Positions 8,710 through 16,450 of a stretch of DNA of 64,000 nt are shown piece by piece (positions within the stretch are counted from its first letter, which is position 1; every line of letters begins with the position of its first letter). The translations under genes and the position numbers were made by a program. Under the pieces are notes generated by a model, which saw nothing but the letters and a program-made list of their open reading frames with translations, had not been told where the DNA came from and searched no databases. Source of the DNA: JBCBSZ01 sp039185015 (GTDB lineage: Bacteria > Actinomycetota > Acidimicrobiia > Acidimicrobiales > Poriferisodalaceae); the NCBI GenBank assembly GCA_039185015.1, contig JBCDAU010000007.1, positions 62,001 through 126,000 on the forward strand. The letters are read 5' to 3'.

Positions 8710-9183
8710 TCAGGCCTCCGCAGCCCGCTTCAACGCGGCGAGCGTGTCCCGCATCATCGTCTCGGTGTGGGCTGCCCGTGCTGCGAACTGCTCGGGCGTG
8801 GCCGCTGCCATCGCCGGGGTCTTGTTCACGATCCACCACCGTTCGGTGACCGTCGTCCCGCCGCCGGCGCCCGGCGCGAACTCGTAGCTCCACCACGTGC
8901 AGTTCTGCTCCACCCCGAGCACGACGAAGGTGAAGTCGCGGCCCTGCTCCGCCGCAGCGACCTCGCACTCGCGCTCCCAGCTGCGCTCCGGCGTCTCGTT
9001 GGCCCCGACGAACCAGTCGCCGACCCTCCCGGTGCCGCCGTCGAGCCACCGCCCCCCGACGCTCTCCGGGGACCACTCGCCCATGCGGGTGATGTCGCTC
9101 ACCATGTCGTAGAGCTGCTCGGGCGGTGCGTCGATCTCGATGTCGACGGCGTGAGAGGCGATGGCATCGGTGCCTGGGCGCAT
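8710..9183 (-). CDS. SRPBCC (START/Bet v1-like) family protein
   Basis: 157 aa. HAVDIEIDAPPEQLYDMVSDITRMGEWSPESVGGRWLDG is the characteristic first strand and helix of polyketide-cyclase-like SRPBCC proteins, and VTERWWIVNKTP is the central strand. These helix-grip folds bind hydrophobic ligands in the cytoplasm. TAGGAC lies 6 nt before the ATG, so a leaderless mRNA is possible. It is divergent from the riboswitch/metX unit. Ligand unknown. Confidence 0.82.
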   Translation of the reverse strand: MRPGTDAIASHAVDIEIDAPPEQLYDMVSDITRMGEWSPESVGGRWLDGGTGRVGDWFVGANETPERSWERECEVAAAEQGRDFTFVVLGVEQNCTWWSYEFAPGAGGGTTVTERWWIVNKTPAMAAATPEQFAARAAHTETMMRDTLAALKRAAEA

Positions 9184-9250
9184 GGCGCAGTCCTAGCACC
9201 CGAGGCGGTGGCCGGCTCGGGAATCCGTCGCCGCCGCCAGCGAAGCCCGA

Positions 9251-9256
9251 TAGCTT
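9251..9256 (+). promoter_or_regulatory. Probable -10 box of the metX transcript
   Basis: TAGCTT ends 4 nt before the first pairing base of the riboswitch (9261), so transcription would start at or just before the aptamer. I see no convincing -35. Confidence 0.5.
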
Positions 9257-9260
9257 GGGG

Positions 9261-9374
9261 CGGACATCCGGAGAGGCCCGAGCGATCGGGTCCGGCAACC
9301 TGGGATGGACACCCAAGGTGCTACCCGCCTCGGCGGGGATGTGGCCGGGCGAAGGCCCGGCAACCAAGTGTCCG
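9261..9374 (+). promoter_or_regulatory. SAM riboswitch (SAM-I/SAM-IV clan) upstream of metX
   Basis: Closing stem P1 is CGGACA (9261-9266) with TGTCCG (9369-9374). Core motifs are GAGAGGCCC, TCCGGCAACC (9291-9300) and AAGGTGCTACC, which match the SAM-I-clan core (GGCAACC ... AAGGTGCTA). P2 includes CCCG/CGGG, P3 ACCTGGG/CCCAAGGT, P4 CCCGCC/GGCGGG. A further hairpin GCCGGGC/GGCCCGGC and a second CGGCAACC lie before P1 closes; another hairpin (GCGGC/GCCGC, 9376-9389) follows. The actinobacterial SAM-I/IV variant class is the likeliest. No U-tract is seen, so control is probably at translation of metX. Confidence 0.85.
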
Positions 9375-9426
9375 AGCGGCTCCGGCCGCCCGAACGTCGG
9401 TGTCCACCCTCGCGATGAGGGAGAAC

Positions 9427-10578
9427 GTGAGCGACGACGGAGCACCGCCGGTGACGGGAGCGACCACCGACCACACGTCGGCACCCGGTCGCCGGCTCGT
9501 CACCCTCGCGCCGGGAGGTCTGCCGCTCGACGGCGGGCGTCGCCTGTCGTCGATCGAGGTCGCCTACGAGACGTGGGGTCGCCTGGACGACGACGGGTCC
9601 AATGCCGTGCTCGTCTGCCACGCCCTCACCGGTGACGCCCACGCCGCCGGCGAGGGCGGGTGGTGGGCCGACGTCATCGGACCCGGCCGGGCGATCGACA
9701 CCGATCGGTTCTTCGTCGTGTGCTCCAACGTGCTCGGCGGCTGCCAGGGCACGACCGGGCCGGCCTCGATCGATCCCGTCACCGGTGAGCGGTTCGGCCC
9801 CGACTTCCCGACGGTCTCGATCCGCGACATGGTCCGCGTCCAAGCGCAGCTCGCCGACCACCTCGGCATCGAACGGTGGGCCGGCGTCGTCGGCGGCTCC
9901 ATGGGTGGGATGCAGGCGATCGAGTGGGCGGCCATGTACCCGGCCCGGGTCGGTGCGCTCGCCGTGATCGCCTCGACCGTGGCGGCCTCGGCGCAGCAGA
10001 TCGCCTGGTCGATGGTCGGCCGGCGAGCGATCGAGCTCGACCCCGGTTTCCACGGCGGCAACTACTACGACCTCCCGCCCGGCGAGGGACCACACCGGGG
10101 CCTGTCGCTCGCTCGTGCCGTCGGGATGATCCACTACCGCTCGGACCAGGAGTTCGAGGCTCGGTTCTCCCGCCACTCGGCCGAGGAGATCGACCCGCTG
10201 CGGCTCGACCACCGCTTCGACGTCGAGTCCTACCTCGACTACCACGGCGACAAGCTCGTCCGGCGCTTCGACGCCAACACGTACCTCGTGCTCAACAAGG
10301 CGATGGACCTGCACGACATCGGCCGTGACCGGGGCGGCATCACGCGGGCGCTCGACCGCATCCAGGCGCCCTCGCTGATCGCGAGCGTGACGACCGACTT
10401 CCTCTACCCGCCGCACCAGCAGGTGATGCTCCGCGACGCTCTTCGGGAGCGGGGCCGTGCGGTGACGTGGGTCGAGATCGACAGCCCCAACGGCCACGAC
10501 GGCTTCCTCACCCACGGCGACCAGCTCGAGGGGCCGCTGGCGGACTTCCTCGCCGACATCACAGGAGGCGGACGATGA
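9427..10578 (+). CDS. metX: Homoserine O-acyltransferase (MetX)
   Basis: 383 aa alpha/beta-hydrolase-fold acyltransferase. Nucleophile elbow VVGGSMGGMQAIEWA, catalytic Asp in TTDFLYPPHQQ and His in NGHDGF near the C-terminus. VLVCHALTGDAHAAG and GCQGTTGPAS are MetX hallmarks. It transfers an acetyl (or succinyl) group from acyl-CoA to L-homoserine, the first dedicated step of methionine synthesis. GTG 9427 has a good ribosome site (GAGGGAGA). The stop overlaps the next gene's ATG (ATGA), and a SAM riboswitch controls the pair. Confidence 0.93.
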   Translation: MSDDGAPPVTGATTDHTSAPGRRLVTLAPGGLPLDGGRRLSSIEVAYETWGRLDDDGSNAVLVCHALTGDAHAAGEGGWWADVIGPGRAIDTDRFFVVCSNVLGGCQGTTGPASIDPVTGERFGPDFPTVSIRDMVRVQAQLADHLGIERWAGVVGGSMGGMQAIEWAAMYPARVGALAVIASTVAASAQQIAWSMVGRRAIELDPGFHGGNYYDLPPGEGPHRGLSLARAVGMIHYRSDQEFEARFSRHSAEEIDPLRLDHRFDVESYLDYHGDKLVRRFDANTYLVLNKAMDLHDIGRDRGGITRALDRIQAPSLIASVTTDFLYPPHQQVMLRDALRERGRAVTWVEIDSPNGHDGFLTHGDQLEGPLADFLADITGGGR

Positions 10579-11768
10579 GCGACCAGGCCGACCTGCGGCC
10601 CGACACGGTGGCGGTGCGCACGGGCCGCCGCCGCAACGGCGACGCGCTCGCTCCGTCGCTCGTGACGACCACGAGCTGGTCGTCGCCGACCGTCGACGAA
10701 GCCCACCGCCGGGCGCGCACGCCGCGGTCGCCCGAGTTCTACGCCCGCTTCGGCAACCCTGGCGTGCAGGACTTCGCCGATGCCGTGGCCGACCTCGAGG
10801 GCGCCGAGGCCGGCGTCTGCTTCGCCTCGGGCATGGGGGCCATCTCCTCCACGATCCTCGCCCTCTGCTCGCAGGGCTCCCACGTCGTGGCGCAACGCCA
10901 GCTGTTCGCCGCCACCCACCAGCTCTTCACCGGTGTCTGCGCCCGCTTCGGCATCGAGGTCGCCCTCGTCGACGCCGGCGACATGGACGCGATCGAGGCC
11001 GCCGTCGTCCCGGGCCGCACCCAGGTCGTCTTCGTGGAGACGCCGGCCAACCCGGCGATGACCGTCGTGGACCTGGAGCGCCTCGGCCGGATCCAGGGCC
11101 CGATCACCGTCGTCGACTCCACCTTCGCCACGCCGATCGTCCAGCGACCGTTGGAGTTCGCCGGCATCGACCTCGTCGTCCACTCGGCGACGAAGGCCTT
11201 GGGCGGACACAACGACGCCACGCTCGGCGTCGCGGTCGGCGAGCGCGACCTCATCGACTGGATCTGGGGCTACTCCACGATCCACGGCGCGACCGCGTCT
11301 CCCTTCGACGCGTGGAACGGGTTGCGTGGGCTGCGGACCCTCGGCATCCGGGTACGGCGCCAGAGCGAGTCGGCCCAGCGAGTCGCCCAGGTGCTCGACG
11401 CCCATGAGGCCGTCGACGTGGTGCGCTACCCGGGCCTGCCCTCGCACCCGCAGGCCGACGTCGTGGGCCGTCAGATGTCGATGGGTGGCGGCTGCTTGGC
11501 GGTCGACCTTCGCGGCGGGCTGGAGGCCGGCCGTGCCTTCGCCGAGGGGCTCGAGCTCGCCCACCTCGCCCCGTCGTTGGGGGGTCCCGAGACGCTGGTG
11601 ACCCATCCGGCGACGATGACCCATGCCTCGATGCACCCCGAGGACCGGGCGGAGGCGGGGATCGGCGACGGACTGGTTCGCCTCTCGATCGGACTGGAAC
11701 ACCCCGATGACCTGGTCGACGACGTCGAGCGGGCGCTGGACCACCTCGATGCCGTGTCGCCCGTGTGA
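10575..11768 (+). CDS. metZ: O-acylhomoserine sulfhydrylase / cystathionine gamma-synthase family (MetZ-like)
   Basis: 397 aa PLP fold type I enzyme. The lysine that binds PLP is in VVHSATKALGGHND, the aspartate in VVDSTFATPI. YARFGNPGVQDFADAVADLEG and CFASGMGAI are family signatures. Start ATG 10575 follows AGGAGG and overlaps the metX stop by 4 bp. Directly after metX under a SAM riboswitch, its likely job is to convert the acylhomoserine made by MetX to homocysteine (with sulfide) or cystathionine (with cysteine). The sequence alone does not separate these two reactions. Confidence 0.85.
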   Translation: MSDQADLRPDTVAVRTGRRRNGDALAPSLVTTTSWSSPTVDEAHRRARTPRSPEFYARFGNPGVQDFADAVADLEGAEAGVCFASGMGAISSTILALCSQGSHVVAQRQLFAATHQLFTGVCARFGIEVALVDAGDMDAIEAAVVPGRTQVVFVETPANPAMTVVDLERLGRIQGPITVVDSTFATPIVQRPLEFAGIDLVVHSATKALGGHNDATLGVAVGERDLIDWIWGYSTIHGATASPFDAWNGLRGLRTLGIRVRRQSESAQRVAQVLDAHEAVDVVRYPGLPSHPQADVVGRQMSMGGGCLAVDLRGGLEAGRAFAEGLELAHLAPSLGGPETLVTHPATMTHASMHPEDRAEAGIGDGLVRLSIGLEHPDDLVDDVERALDHLDAVSPV

Positions 11769-11845
11769 TCGGCGCCGGTATCGGTTCGATGACGGCTGGA
11801 TGACCCTCCAGCGACGGAACAGGCGTCGTCGGTATCCTGTGTCAC

Positions 11846-12670
11846 GTGGAACGGATCTCGCGCACCATCGACATGGCCAAGAGCTCCTGGGCGGTCCTCC
11901 GGGCCGACCGTGAGCTCCTGTGGCTGCCCGTGCTCTCGGCGATCGCCTCGTTGATCGCCCTGGCGGTGTTCTTCGTCCCGGCGTTGCTGCTCAACGACGG
12001 GCTCACCGACGAGACGGGTGCGACCAACCCCATGGCCGTCGTGCTGCTGGTGATCGGTTCGCTCGTCGTGGCCGGCATCGCCGTGTTCTTCCAGGGTGCG
12101 CTGGTCCACGGCGCCGACGAGCGCCTCGGCGGCGGCGATCCCACGGTCTCCTCGGCCATCGGCGGAGCGATGGCGCGCTTGCCGCAGCTGCTGGCCTGGG
12201 CCGCTCTGAACTACGTCGTCGGCTCGATCATCCGGGCGATCCGGGAGCGCGGTGGACTGCTCGGAGCGATCGGCGGCTCACTGGCCGGGATGGCCTGGAA
12301 CCTCGTGACGTTCCTCGCGGTGCCGGTGGTCATGATCGAGCAGCGGGGCCCGATCGACACCGTCAAGCGATCGACCGAGCTGTTCAAGCGGACCTGGGGT
12401 GAGAACGTCGCCGCGCAGGTCGGCTTCGGCATCCTCGGCTTCGTGGCGATCCTGCCGGTGATCCTCGTGGTCCTGCTCTTCAGCGCCCTCGGCTCGGCCG
12501 GCGTGGTGGTCGGCATCATCATCGCCGCCGTGTACATCGCGGCGGTGATCGTGGTGATGTCGGCGCTCAACGCCGTCTTCCAGACCGTGCTCTACCGCTA
12601 CGCGGCCGACGGCGTCGTGCCGGAGCAGTTCGGTGAGACCTCGATCGGCGGCGCCTTCGAGCACCGCTGA
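11846..12670 (+). CDS. DUF6159-type integral membrane protein
   Basis: 274 aa with about five to six transmembrane segments (for example LSAIASLIALAVFFVPALLL, MAVVLLVIGSLVVAGIAVFF, IIIAAVYIAAVIVVMSAL). The start ERISRTIDMAKSSWAVLRADRELLWLPVLS and the middle VPVVMIEQRGPIDTVKRSTELFKRTWGENV are the hallmark blocks of this family of unknown function. GTG 11846 lies 7 nt after TATCCT, so the message is probably leaderless. Confidence 0.8.
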   Translation: MERISRTIDMAKSSWAVLRADRELLWLPVLSAIASLIALAVFFVPALLLNDGLTDETGATNPMAVVLLVIGSLVVAGIAVFFQGALVHGADERLGGGDPTVSSAIGGAMARLPQLLAWAALNYVVGSIIRAIRERGGLLGAIGGSLAGMAWNLVTFLAVPVVMIEQRGPIDTVKRSTELFKRTWGENVAAQVGFGILGFVAILPVILVVLLFSALGSAGVVVGIIIAAVYIAAVIVVMSALNAVFQTVLYRYAADGVVPEQFGETSIGGAFEHR

Positions 12671-12697
12671 GCCGAGAGCGGCAGCACGGCCCGGCGG

Positions 12698-13585
12698 TCA
12701 CTCGACCGTGGTGATCCGCTCGTCGAGCTCCTCGAGCACGATCCCGTCGAGGCCGAGCAGGCCGACGCCACCGAGCTGAGCGATCTGCTCGGTGGTGCGA
12801 GCGCTCGCTCCCGCTGCGGCGACGCCTCGGCGTTGCGTCGTCCAGCTGAGCGCGAGATCGACGACGTCACGCCCCTGGTGGCGGGCGAGGTCGATGAGCC
12901 GTTCCCGCAGCCGGACGATGCGATCCTCGGGGCCCTCGTCAGCATCGTCGTCGGGTCGGATCAGTCGCCCGCCGGCGAGCGGCGAGGTCGCGAGCGCCGC
13001 CAGGCCGAGCTCATCGACCGCCGGGAGCAGCTCCTGGTCGGGGCCGAGCCGGTGCGGGCCGTACTCGACCAGCATGGCGACCGGTGTCGTGAGCGCGAGC
13101 TCGTCACAGGCCTGGACGACCTCTTCCAACCGCTCGGCGGGCAGCTCGCCGATGCCGAGCTCCCTGACCTTGCCGGCGACCACCAGCTCGTGGAGCGCGG
13201 TGAGCGTCTCCTCGAGTGAGGTTCGGGGGTCGACGTCCCGAAGGACGTAGAGGTCGATCCAGTCCCGCTGGAGGCGGCGCAGGCTGGCGTCCACCGACGT
13301 CCTGACGTGCTCCCGGGAGAGGCGGGCGACCCCGAGCTCGGGTGCGGAGTCGCCCACGGTGGTGGCGAGCACGACGTCGTCTCGGCTCGGTCCGATGGCC
13401 CGCCCCACGTGCACCTCGGCTTCGCCGTCGGCATCCGTCTCGGTGGTGAGGAGCAGATCGAGCCCGACATCGAGCGCGCCGGCCACGAGACGGGCCGACT
13501 CGGTCCGGTCGAGCAGCGTGGCGAACCAGCGCGTGCCGAGCCCGACCGGGTGCACCTGCAGGGAGCCGAGGTCGCGTCGTTCCAC
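12698..13585 (-). CDS. Aldo/keto reductase-fold protein with lost catalytic tetrad
   Basis: 295 aa. The TIM-barrel AKR framework is clear: VGLGTRWF, SLRRLQRDWIDLYVLRDVDP, LHELVVAGKVRELGIGE, LALSWTTQRRGVAAAGASARTTEQI. Against the AKR consensus, the four catalytic positions are all replaced: Asp/Tyr of DTAxxYG read LTTETDAD, Lys of ATKV reads ATTV, and His of LxxHxxD reads VLRDVD. NADPH binding near the C-terminus (AAAGASARTTEQI) may persist. Start GTG 13585 lies 7 nt from TAGCCT, shared back-to-back with the Fpg/Nei promoter. Probably a non-enzymatic or redirected AKR. Confidence 0.78.
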   Translation of the reverse strand: MERRDLGSLQVHPVGLGTRWFATLLDRTESARLVAGALDVGLDLLLTTETDADGEAEVHVGRAIGPSRDDVVLATTVGDSAPELGVARLSREHVRTSVDASLRRLQRDWIDLYVLRDVDPRTSLEETLTALHELVVAGKVRELGIGELPAERLEEVVQACDELALTTPVAMLVEYGPHRLGPDQELLPAVDELGLAALATSPLAGGRLIRPDDDADEGPEDRIVRLRERLIDLARHQGRDVVDLALSWTTQRRGVAAAGASARTTEQIAQLGGVGLLGLDGIVLEELDERITTVE

Positions 13586-13592
13586 GGGGCCG

Positions 13593-13602
13593 AGGCTACG
13601 GT
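13593..13602. promoter_or_regulatory. Bidirectional -10 between the AKR and Fpg/Nei genes
   Basis: AGGCTACGGT carries TAGCCT on the minus strand and TACGGT on the plus strand, sharing the central TA. Each is 7-8 nt from its gene's GTG. With only 25 bp between start codons, both messages would be leaderless and transcription in the two directions would compete. Confidence 0.55.
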
Positions 13603-13610
13603 CGCTCACT

Positions 13611-14393
13611 GTGCCCGAGATCATCGAGGTCGAGCTGTACCGGCGCCTGGCCGACGAGCGCGCCGTCGGTCGCACCGTCGAGGCCATCCAGGCGGACGAC
13701 GAGTGGTTCCTGAAGGGCGACACCACCGCCGCAGCGCTGGAGGCCGCACTGCTCGGAGCGACGGTGACCGGCACCCGGCGCATCGGCAAGCTCATGCTGG
13801 TCGACCTCGACACCACGACCCTCGGGCTGCGCTACGGGATGACCGGTCGGCTGCTCGTCGACGACGAGGCGGCCATCGCGCAGCTGGAGTACTCCTCCGA
13901 CCGCAACGATCCCGCCTGGGACCGATTCTCGATGACCTTCGACGACGGCGGCCGGCTCGTCGTGCGGGACCCGCGTCGACTCGGTGGTGTCGAGCTCGAA
14001 CCCGACGAGTCGAAGCTCGGCCTCGACGCCGCAACGATCGATGCGTCGGGCCTGACCGGCGTGCTGGGCTCGTCGACGGCACCCCTCAAGGCCCGCCTGA
14101 TGGATCAGGCCCGACTCGCCGGCCTCGGCAACCTGCTGGTCGACGAGACGCTGTGGCGGGTCGGTCTGTCGCCGGTGCGTGAGGCGGGCTCGCTGTCAGG
14201 GGAAGAGATCGGTCGCCTCGCCGACGGCATCCGTTCGACGATCGCCGACCTCACCGAGCGGGGTGGTTCGCACACCGGCGACCTCCACGACGAGCGTCAC
14301 CGCGACGGTCACTGTCCCATCACCGGGGCGCCGCTCCGGCGGGAGACGGTCGGTGGTCGCACGACCTACTGGTGCCCGGAGCGCCAGACGTGA
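13611..14393 (+). CDS. Fpg/Nei-family DNA glycosylase with reduced zinc finger
   Basis: 260 aa. The N-terminus after fMet is PEIIEVE, giving the catalytic Pro1 and Glu2; the beta-hairpin lysine is in RRIGKLML; the H2TH motif is ARLAGLGNLLVDETLW. The usual C-terminal CxxC...CxxC zinc finger is reduced: the region reads DGHCPITGAPL...TTYWCPERQT with only two cysteines. The family excises oxidised bases and nicks the strand by beta,delta-elimination. His residues just before (HRDGHC) might complete a metal site. Divergent from the AKR gene. Confidence 0.85.
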   Translation: MPEIIEVELYRRLADERAVGRTVEAIQADDEWFLKGDTTAAALEAALLGATVTGTRRIGKLMLVDLDTTTLGLRYGMTGRLLVDDEAAIAQLEYSSDRNDPAWDRFSMTFDDGGRLVVRDPRRLGGVELEPDESKLGLDAATIDASGLTGVLGSSTAPLKARLMDQARLAGLGNLLVDETLWRVGLSPVREAGSLSGEEIGRLADGIRSTIADLTERGGSHTGDLHDERHRDGHCPITGAPLRRETVGGRTTYWCPERQT

Positions 14394-14442
14394 GGCCGGT
14401 ACGCTCGCTCCCAGCCCCAGCGCCGGCGGACCGGGACCACGA

Positions 14443-14763
14443 GTGATCGCAGCCACGACCAGAGCAGCCGTCCTGGCTGCCGTCGACGGACCGGTCGTCG
14501 CCGACCGGGTGGACGAGCCCGTGTCGCTCCTCTTCACCATCGCCGGGTTGCTCGCGGTGCTGGGCCTGCTGATCGGTGGGCTGACCGTGCTCTACATCCG
14601 GGCGACGAAGCCGAGGCGGACCGTCGATGAGGTGCCGGAGCCGCCCGCCGACGGCGCCGTCCCGGTCACCGAGGTCGAGACGGCCCCCGTTCCGCCCCAT
14701 CGTCGCTCACCAGTGCTGCGACTCCGCGCGCCGAAGCTGCTGCGCACGGCCGGCCGACGGTAG
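14443..14763 (+). CDS. Single-pass membrane protein of unknown function
   Basis: 106 aa. A short outer segment with alternating A/V residues precedes one strong membrane helix (LLFTIAGLLAVLGLLIGGLTVLYI, ~residues 29-52), then a basic stop (RATKPRRT) and a Pro/Glu-rich, finally basic cytoplasmic tail. A possible -10, TACGCT, lies at ~14399, about 40 nt before GTG 14443. No known domain. Confidence 0.5.
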   Translation: MIAATTRAAVLAAVDGPVVADRVDEPVSLLFTIAGLLAVLGLLIGGLTVLYIRATKPRRTVDEVPEPPADGAVPVTEVETAPVPPHRRSPVLRLRAPKLLRTAGRR

Positions 14764-14773
14764 GTTTGGCGTC

Positions 14774-14992
14774 ATGGCCGAGTTCGATCCCCAGGCGATG
14801 ATCGAGCGCTTCCGTGAGCGGGCGCTCGCCGTCAAGCAGCGCACGATGCCCCCGGTCGAGGGGCCCGCTCGGGAGCAGTTCAAGCAGCAGGCGCAGCAGG
14901 ACTTCATGGACTTCGCCATCATCGGCGACGCCGACATCACCTTCGAGAACGGTGTGCTGACCCTCACGGTCGACCTCACCGGCGGCGGCTGA
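14774..14992 (+). CDS. Small conserved-looking protein of unknown function
   Basis: 72 aa. Helical N-terminal half (MIERFRERALAVKQRTMPPVEGPAREQFKQQAQQDFMDFAIIG) and two predicted strands (ADITFENGVLTLTVDLT). No signal peptide or membrane helix. TAGGTT ends 7 nt before the ATG, which supports a real, leaderless gene. I do not recognise the family. Confidence 0.6.
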   Translation: MAEFDPQAMIERFRERALAVKQRTMPPVEGPAREQFKQQAQQDFMDFAIIGDADITFENGVLTLTVDLTGGG

Positions 14993-15018
14993 TCAGTCCC
15001 GATCCCGCCGACGATCGG

Positions 15019-15047
15019 TTGGTCGGGGAGCAGGTCGCTGCTACGAT
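15019..15047 (+). promoter_or_regulatory. Promoter of tRNA-Gly
   Basis: TTGGTC (15019-15024) and TACGAT (15042-15047) are spaced by 17 bp and end 12 bp before the tRNA. This is one of the few clear -35/-10 pairs in the window. Confidence 0.65.
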
Positions 15048-15059
15048 CGAGGGCCGCTT

Positions 15060-15135
15060 GCGGACGTAGCTCAGTTGGTAGAGCGCAACCTTGCCAAGGT
15101 TGAGGTCGCCGGTTCGAACCCGGTCGTCCGCTCCA
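15060..15135 (+). tRNA. tRNA-Gly(GCC)
   Basis: Acceptor stem GCGGACG pairs with CGTCCGC; D-arm AGCTCAGTTGGTAGAGC; anticodon arm with loop centred on GCC; T-arm GCCGGTTCGAACCCGGT. The discriminator is T and CCA is encoded (15133-15135). Its 3' 45 bp are duplicated at 17391-17435, marking it as the attachment site of the inserted element. Confidence 0.97.
15091..15135 (+). repeat. attL: 45-bp direct repeat, copy 1 (3' end of tRNA-Gly)
   Basis: Runs from TTGCCAAGGT in the anticodon arm through the encoded CCA and is identical to 17391-17435. Bases immediately outside differ (C versus G on the left; CG versus AC on the right), so the identity is bounded. Confidence 0.92.
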
Positions 15136-15137
15136 CG

Positions 15138-15169
15138 AAACCCCTGGTCAGAGCCCTTACCAGGGGTTT
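15138..15169 (+). terminator. Hairpin terminator just after tRNA-Gly, inside the element
   Basis: Perfect 11-bp stem AAACCCCTGGT / ACCAGGGGTTT with a 10-nt loop. It would have been brought in by the element to replace the original tRNA terminator, which now lies beyond attR. Confidence 0.8.
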
Positions 15170-15181
15170 GTGTCGTGTCAG

Positions 15182-15193
15182 CGGATATGGGGG
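15182..15193 (+). repeat. Subterminal repeat CGGATATGGGGG, left copy
   Basis: A 12-bp sequence repeated in inverted orientation at 17280-17291. ATATGGGGG recurs immediately downstream as part of ATATGGGGGTGACCCCC. Position near both ends suggests arm-type recombinase sites. Confidence 0.5.
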
Positions 15194-15346
15194 CGATATG
15201 GGGGTGACCCCCAGGCCTCTCCCACGCGCCGCGTTCGACTGCGCACTGCTCGTCGTTTCGACGGTGCCGACACCAACTTGTCCGCTGCCGAGGACAGGAC
15301 CTGGGTTCGGCTTCTGAAGCCGTGGGTACACCGCCGGTAAGCCCGC

Positions 15347-16450
15347 TCACTCCACTAGCCGAAGGGGCGGATGCGAGGGCGGCGTCGCCTCCCGGCCGCC
15401 ATCAACTGACGTAACGACGAGCCGGCCAATAAGCGCATCGAGGTCCGATCGTCGGAGGTTCAGCTCCGAAGCGATCCGCGCACGCGTAATGCCCTCCTTC
15501 CGAAGCGCAGCGAGTGTCTTGGCCAGGACCTGAGACTGCTCCCGGGGCAGGGAGTTGGGCTCCTCGGCACGGCCGATGCGAGAGAGCTGGACGCACAGGC
15601 GGTGGTACGACCAATCAGTCATGAGCTCCAGCTGACGGAGCCGGAACCCGAGTGCGGCGACAGATACCTTCCACCGGTGCTTAGCCGTCACGAGGTCGTT
15701 GAACGTCGGAGCGCGAGGTGCTGCGACGAGCAGGTCGTCGCGAGGCATGAGGAAGCTTGAGGCGAACAGGTCGGCTTCTCGCTCTTCGGTCTTGCCACGC
15801 GGCTCGCCGTGGTGCCGGTGAAGCACAAGGTGCGCGAGTTCGTGGGCCAGGTCGAAGACCTGTCGCTCCGGCGTCTTGTGAGTGCCTACGATTATGTACG
15901 GAGTGTTCGTCGAGTCCTGCCAGAAGGAGAAGGCGTCGACTTCTTGGCACTCGGCTGCGAGCGCAAAGACACGCACTCCGTTCGCTTCCAGAGTCTGTAG
16001 AACGTTCGAGACCGGCGCACTTCCAAGACCCCAGCTGGCGCGGACTTGCGCAGCTGCCCCTGCCGGATCGACTACTCGCTGATCGACGTCTGGCAGGTTC
16101 GGGGTCGGGAGTTCGAACCGATCTGAAAGCCAGGCCTCGAACTCAGTGCACAGCGTGCCCGATGCGAGTGCCGCATCGCGTTGGGAGGCGCTCATTCGCG
16201 ATAGGGCACGGAAGCTCGCCGCCTCGAGTGGCACGAGGTCGCCCATAGCTGCGTAGAAGAAGCTCTCTGGGAACTCGAGGGCTTCCGCGAGCCGTGCGAC
16301 CATCGAGGGCGGAGGATCTCTGCGGGCGCGTTCGTAGCTCGTGATAGTTGGTGCCGTCACGCCAACGAGGGCTGCAAGTCTTGTCTTGTTGTAGCCGCGT
16401 CGAAGGCGCGCAAGTTCTAGGCGCTCCGCCGCGAAGACTGGCTCATCCAT
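15347..16450 (-). CDS. XRE-family HTH fused to ImmA/IrrE metallo-endopeptidase
   Basis: 367 aa. Residues ~8-65 form an XRE HTH (LARLRRGYNKTRLAALVGVT...ITSYERARRDPPPS). The protease domain has HELAH at residues 203-207 with a downstream glutamate in EEREADLFASSFLMP. A helical C-terminal part includes a second HTH-like stretch (LAALRKEGITRARIASELNLRRSDL). ImmA/IrrE proteases cleave phage or stress repressors; fused XRE-ImmA proteins regulate defence, toxin-antitoxin or mobile-element genes. ATG 16450 follows directly on the upstream gene's stop (TGAATG), so it is co-translated with the unknown 213-aa protein. It lies in the tRNA-Gly element. Confidence 0.9.
   Translation of the reverse strand: MDEPVFAAERLELARLRRGYNKTRLAALVGVTAPTITSYERARRDPPPSMVARLAEALEFPESFFYAAMGDLVPLEAASFRALSRMSASQRDAALASGTLCTEFEAWLSDRFELPTPNLPDVDQRVVDPAGAAAQVRASWGLGSAPVSNVLQTLEANGVRVFALAAECQEVDAFSFWQDSTNTPYIIVGTHKTPERQVFDLAHELAHLVLHRHHGEPRGKTEEREADLFASSFLMPRDDLLVAAPRAPTFNDLVTAKHRWKVSVAALGFRLRQLELMTDWSYHRLCVQLSRIGRAEEPNSLPREQSQVLAKTLAALRKEGITRARIASELNLRRSDLDALIGRLVVTSVDGGREATPPSHPPLRLVE

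Noticed and set aside
15071..15331. Reverse reading frame across tRNA-Gly with a VERTTGFEPATSTLA-like peptide, and a similar one at 17134-17436
   Set aside because: These frames arise from translating the antisense of the tRNA-Gly 3' end; the same string appears at both copies only because of the 45-bp repeat. Not genes.
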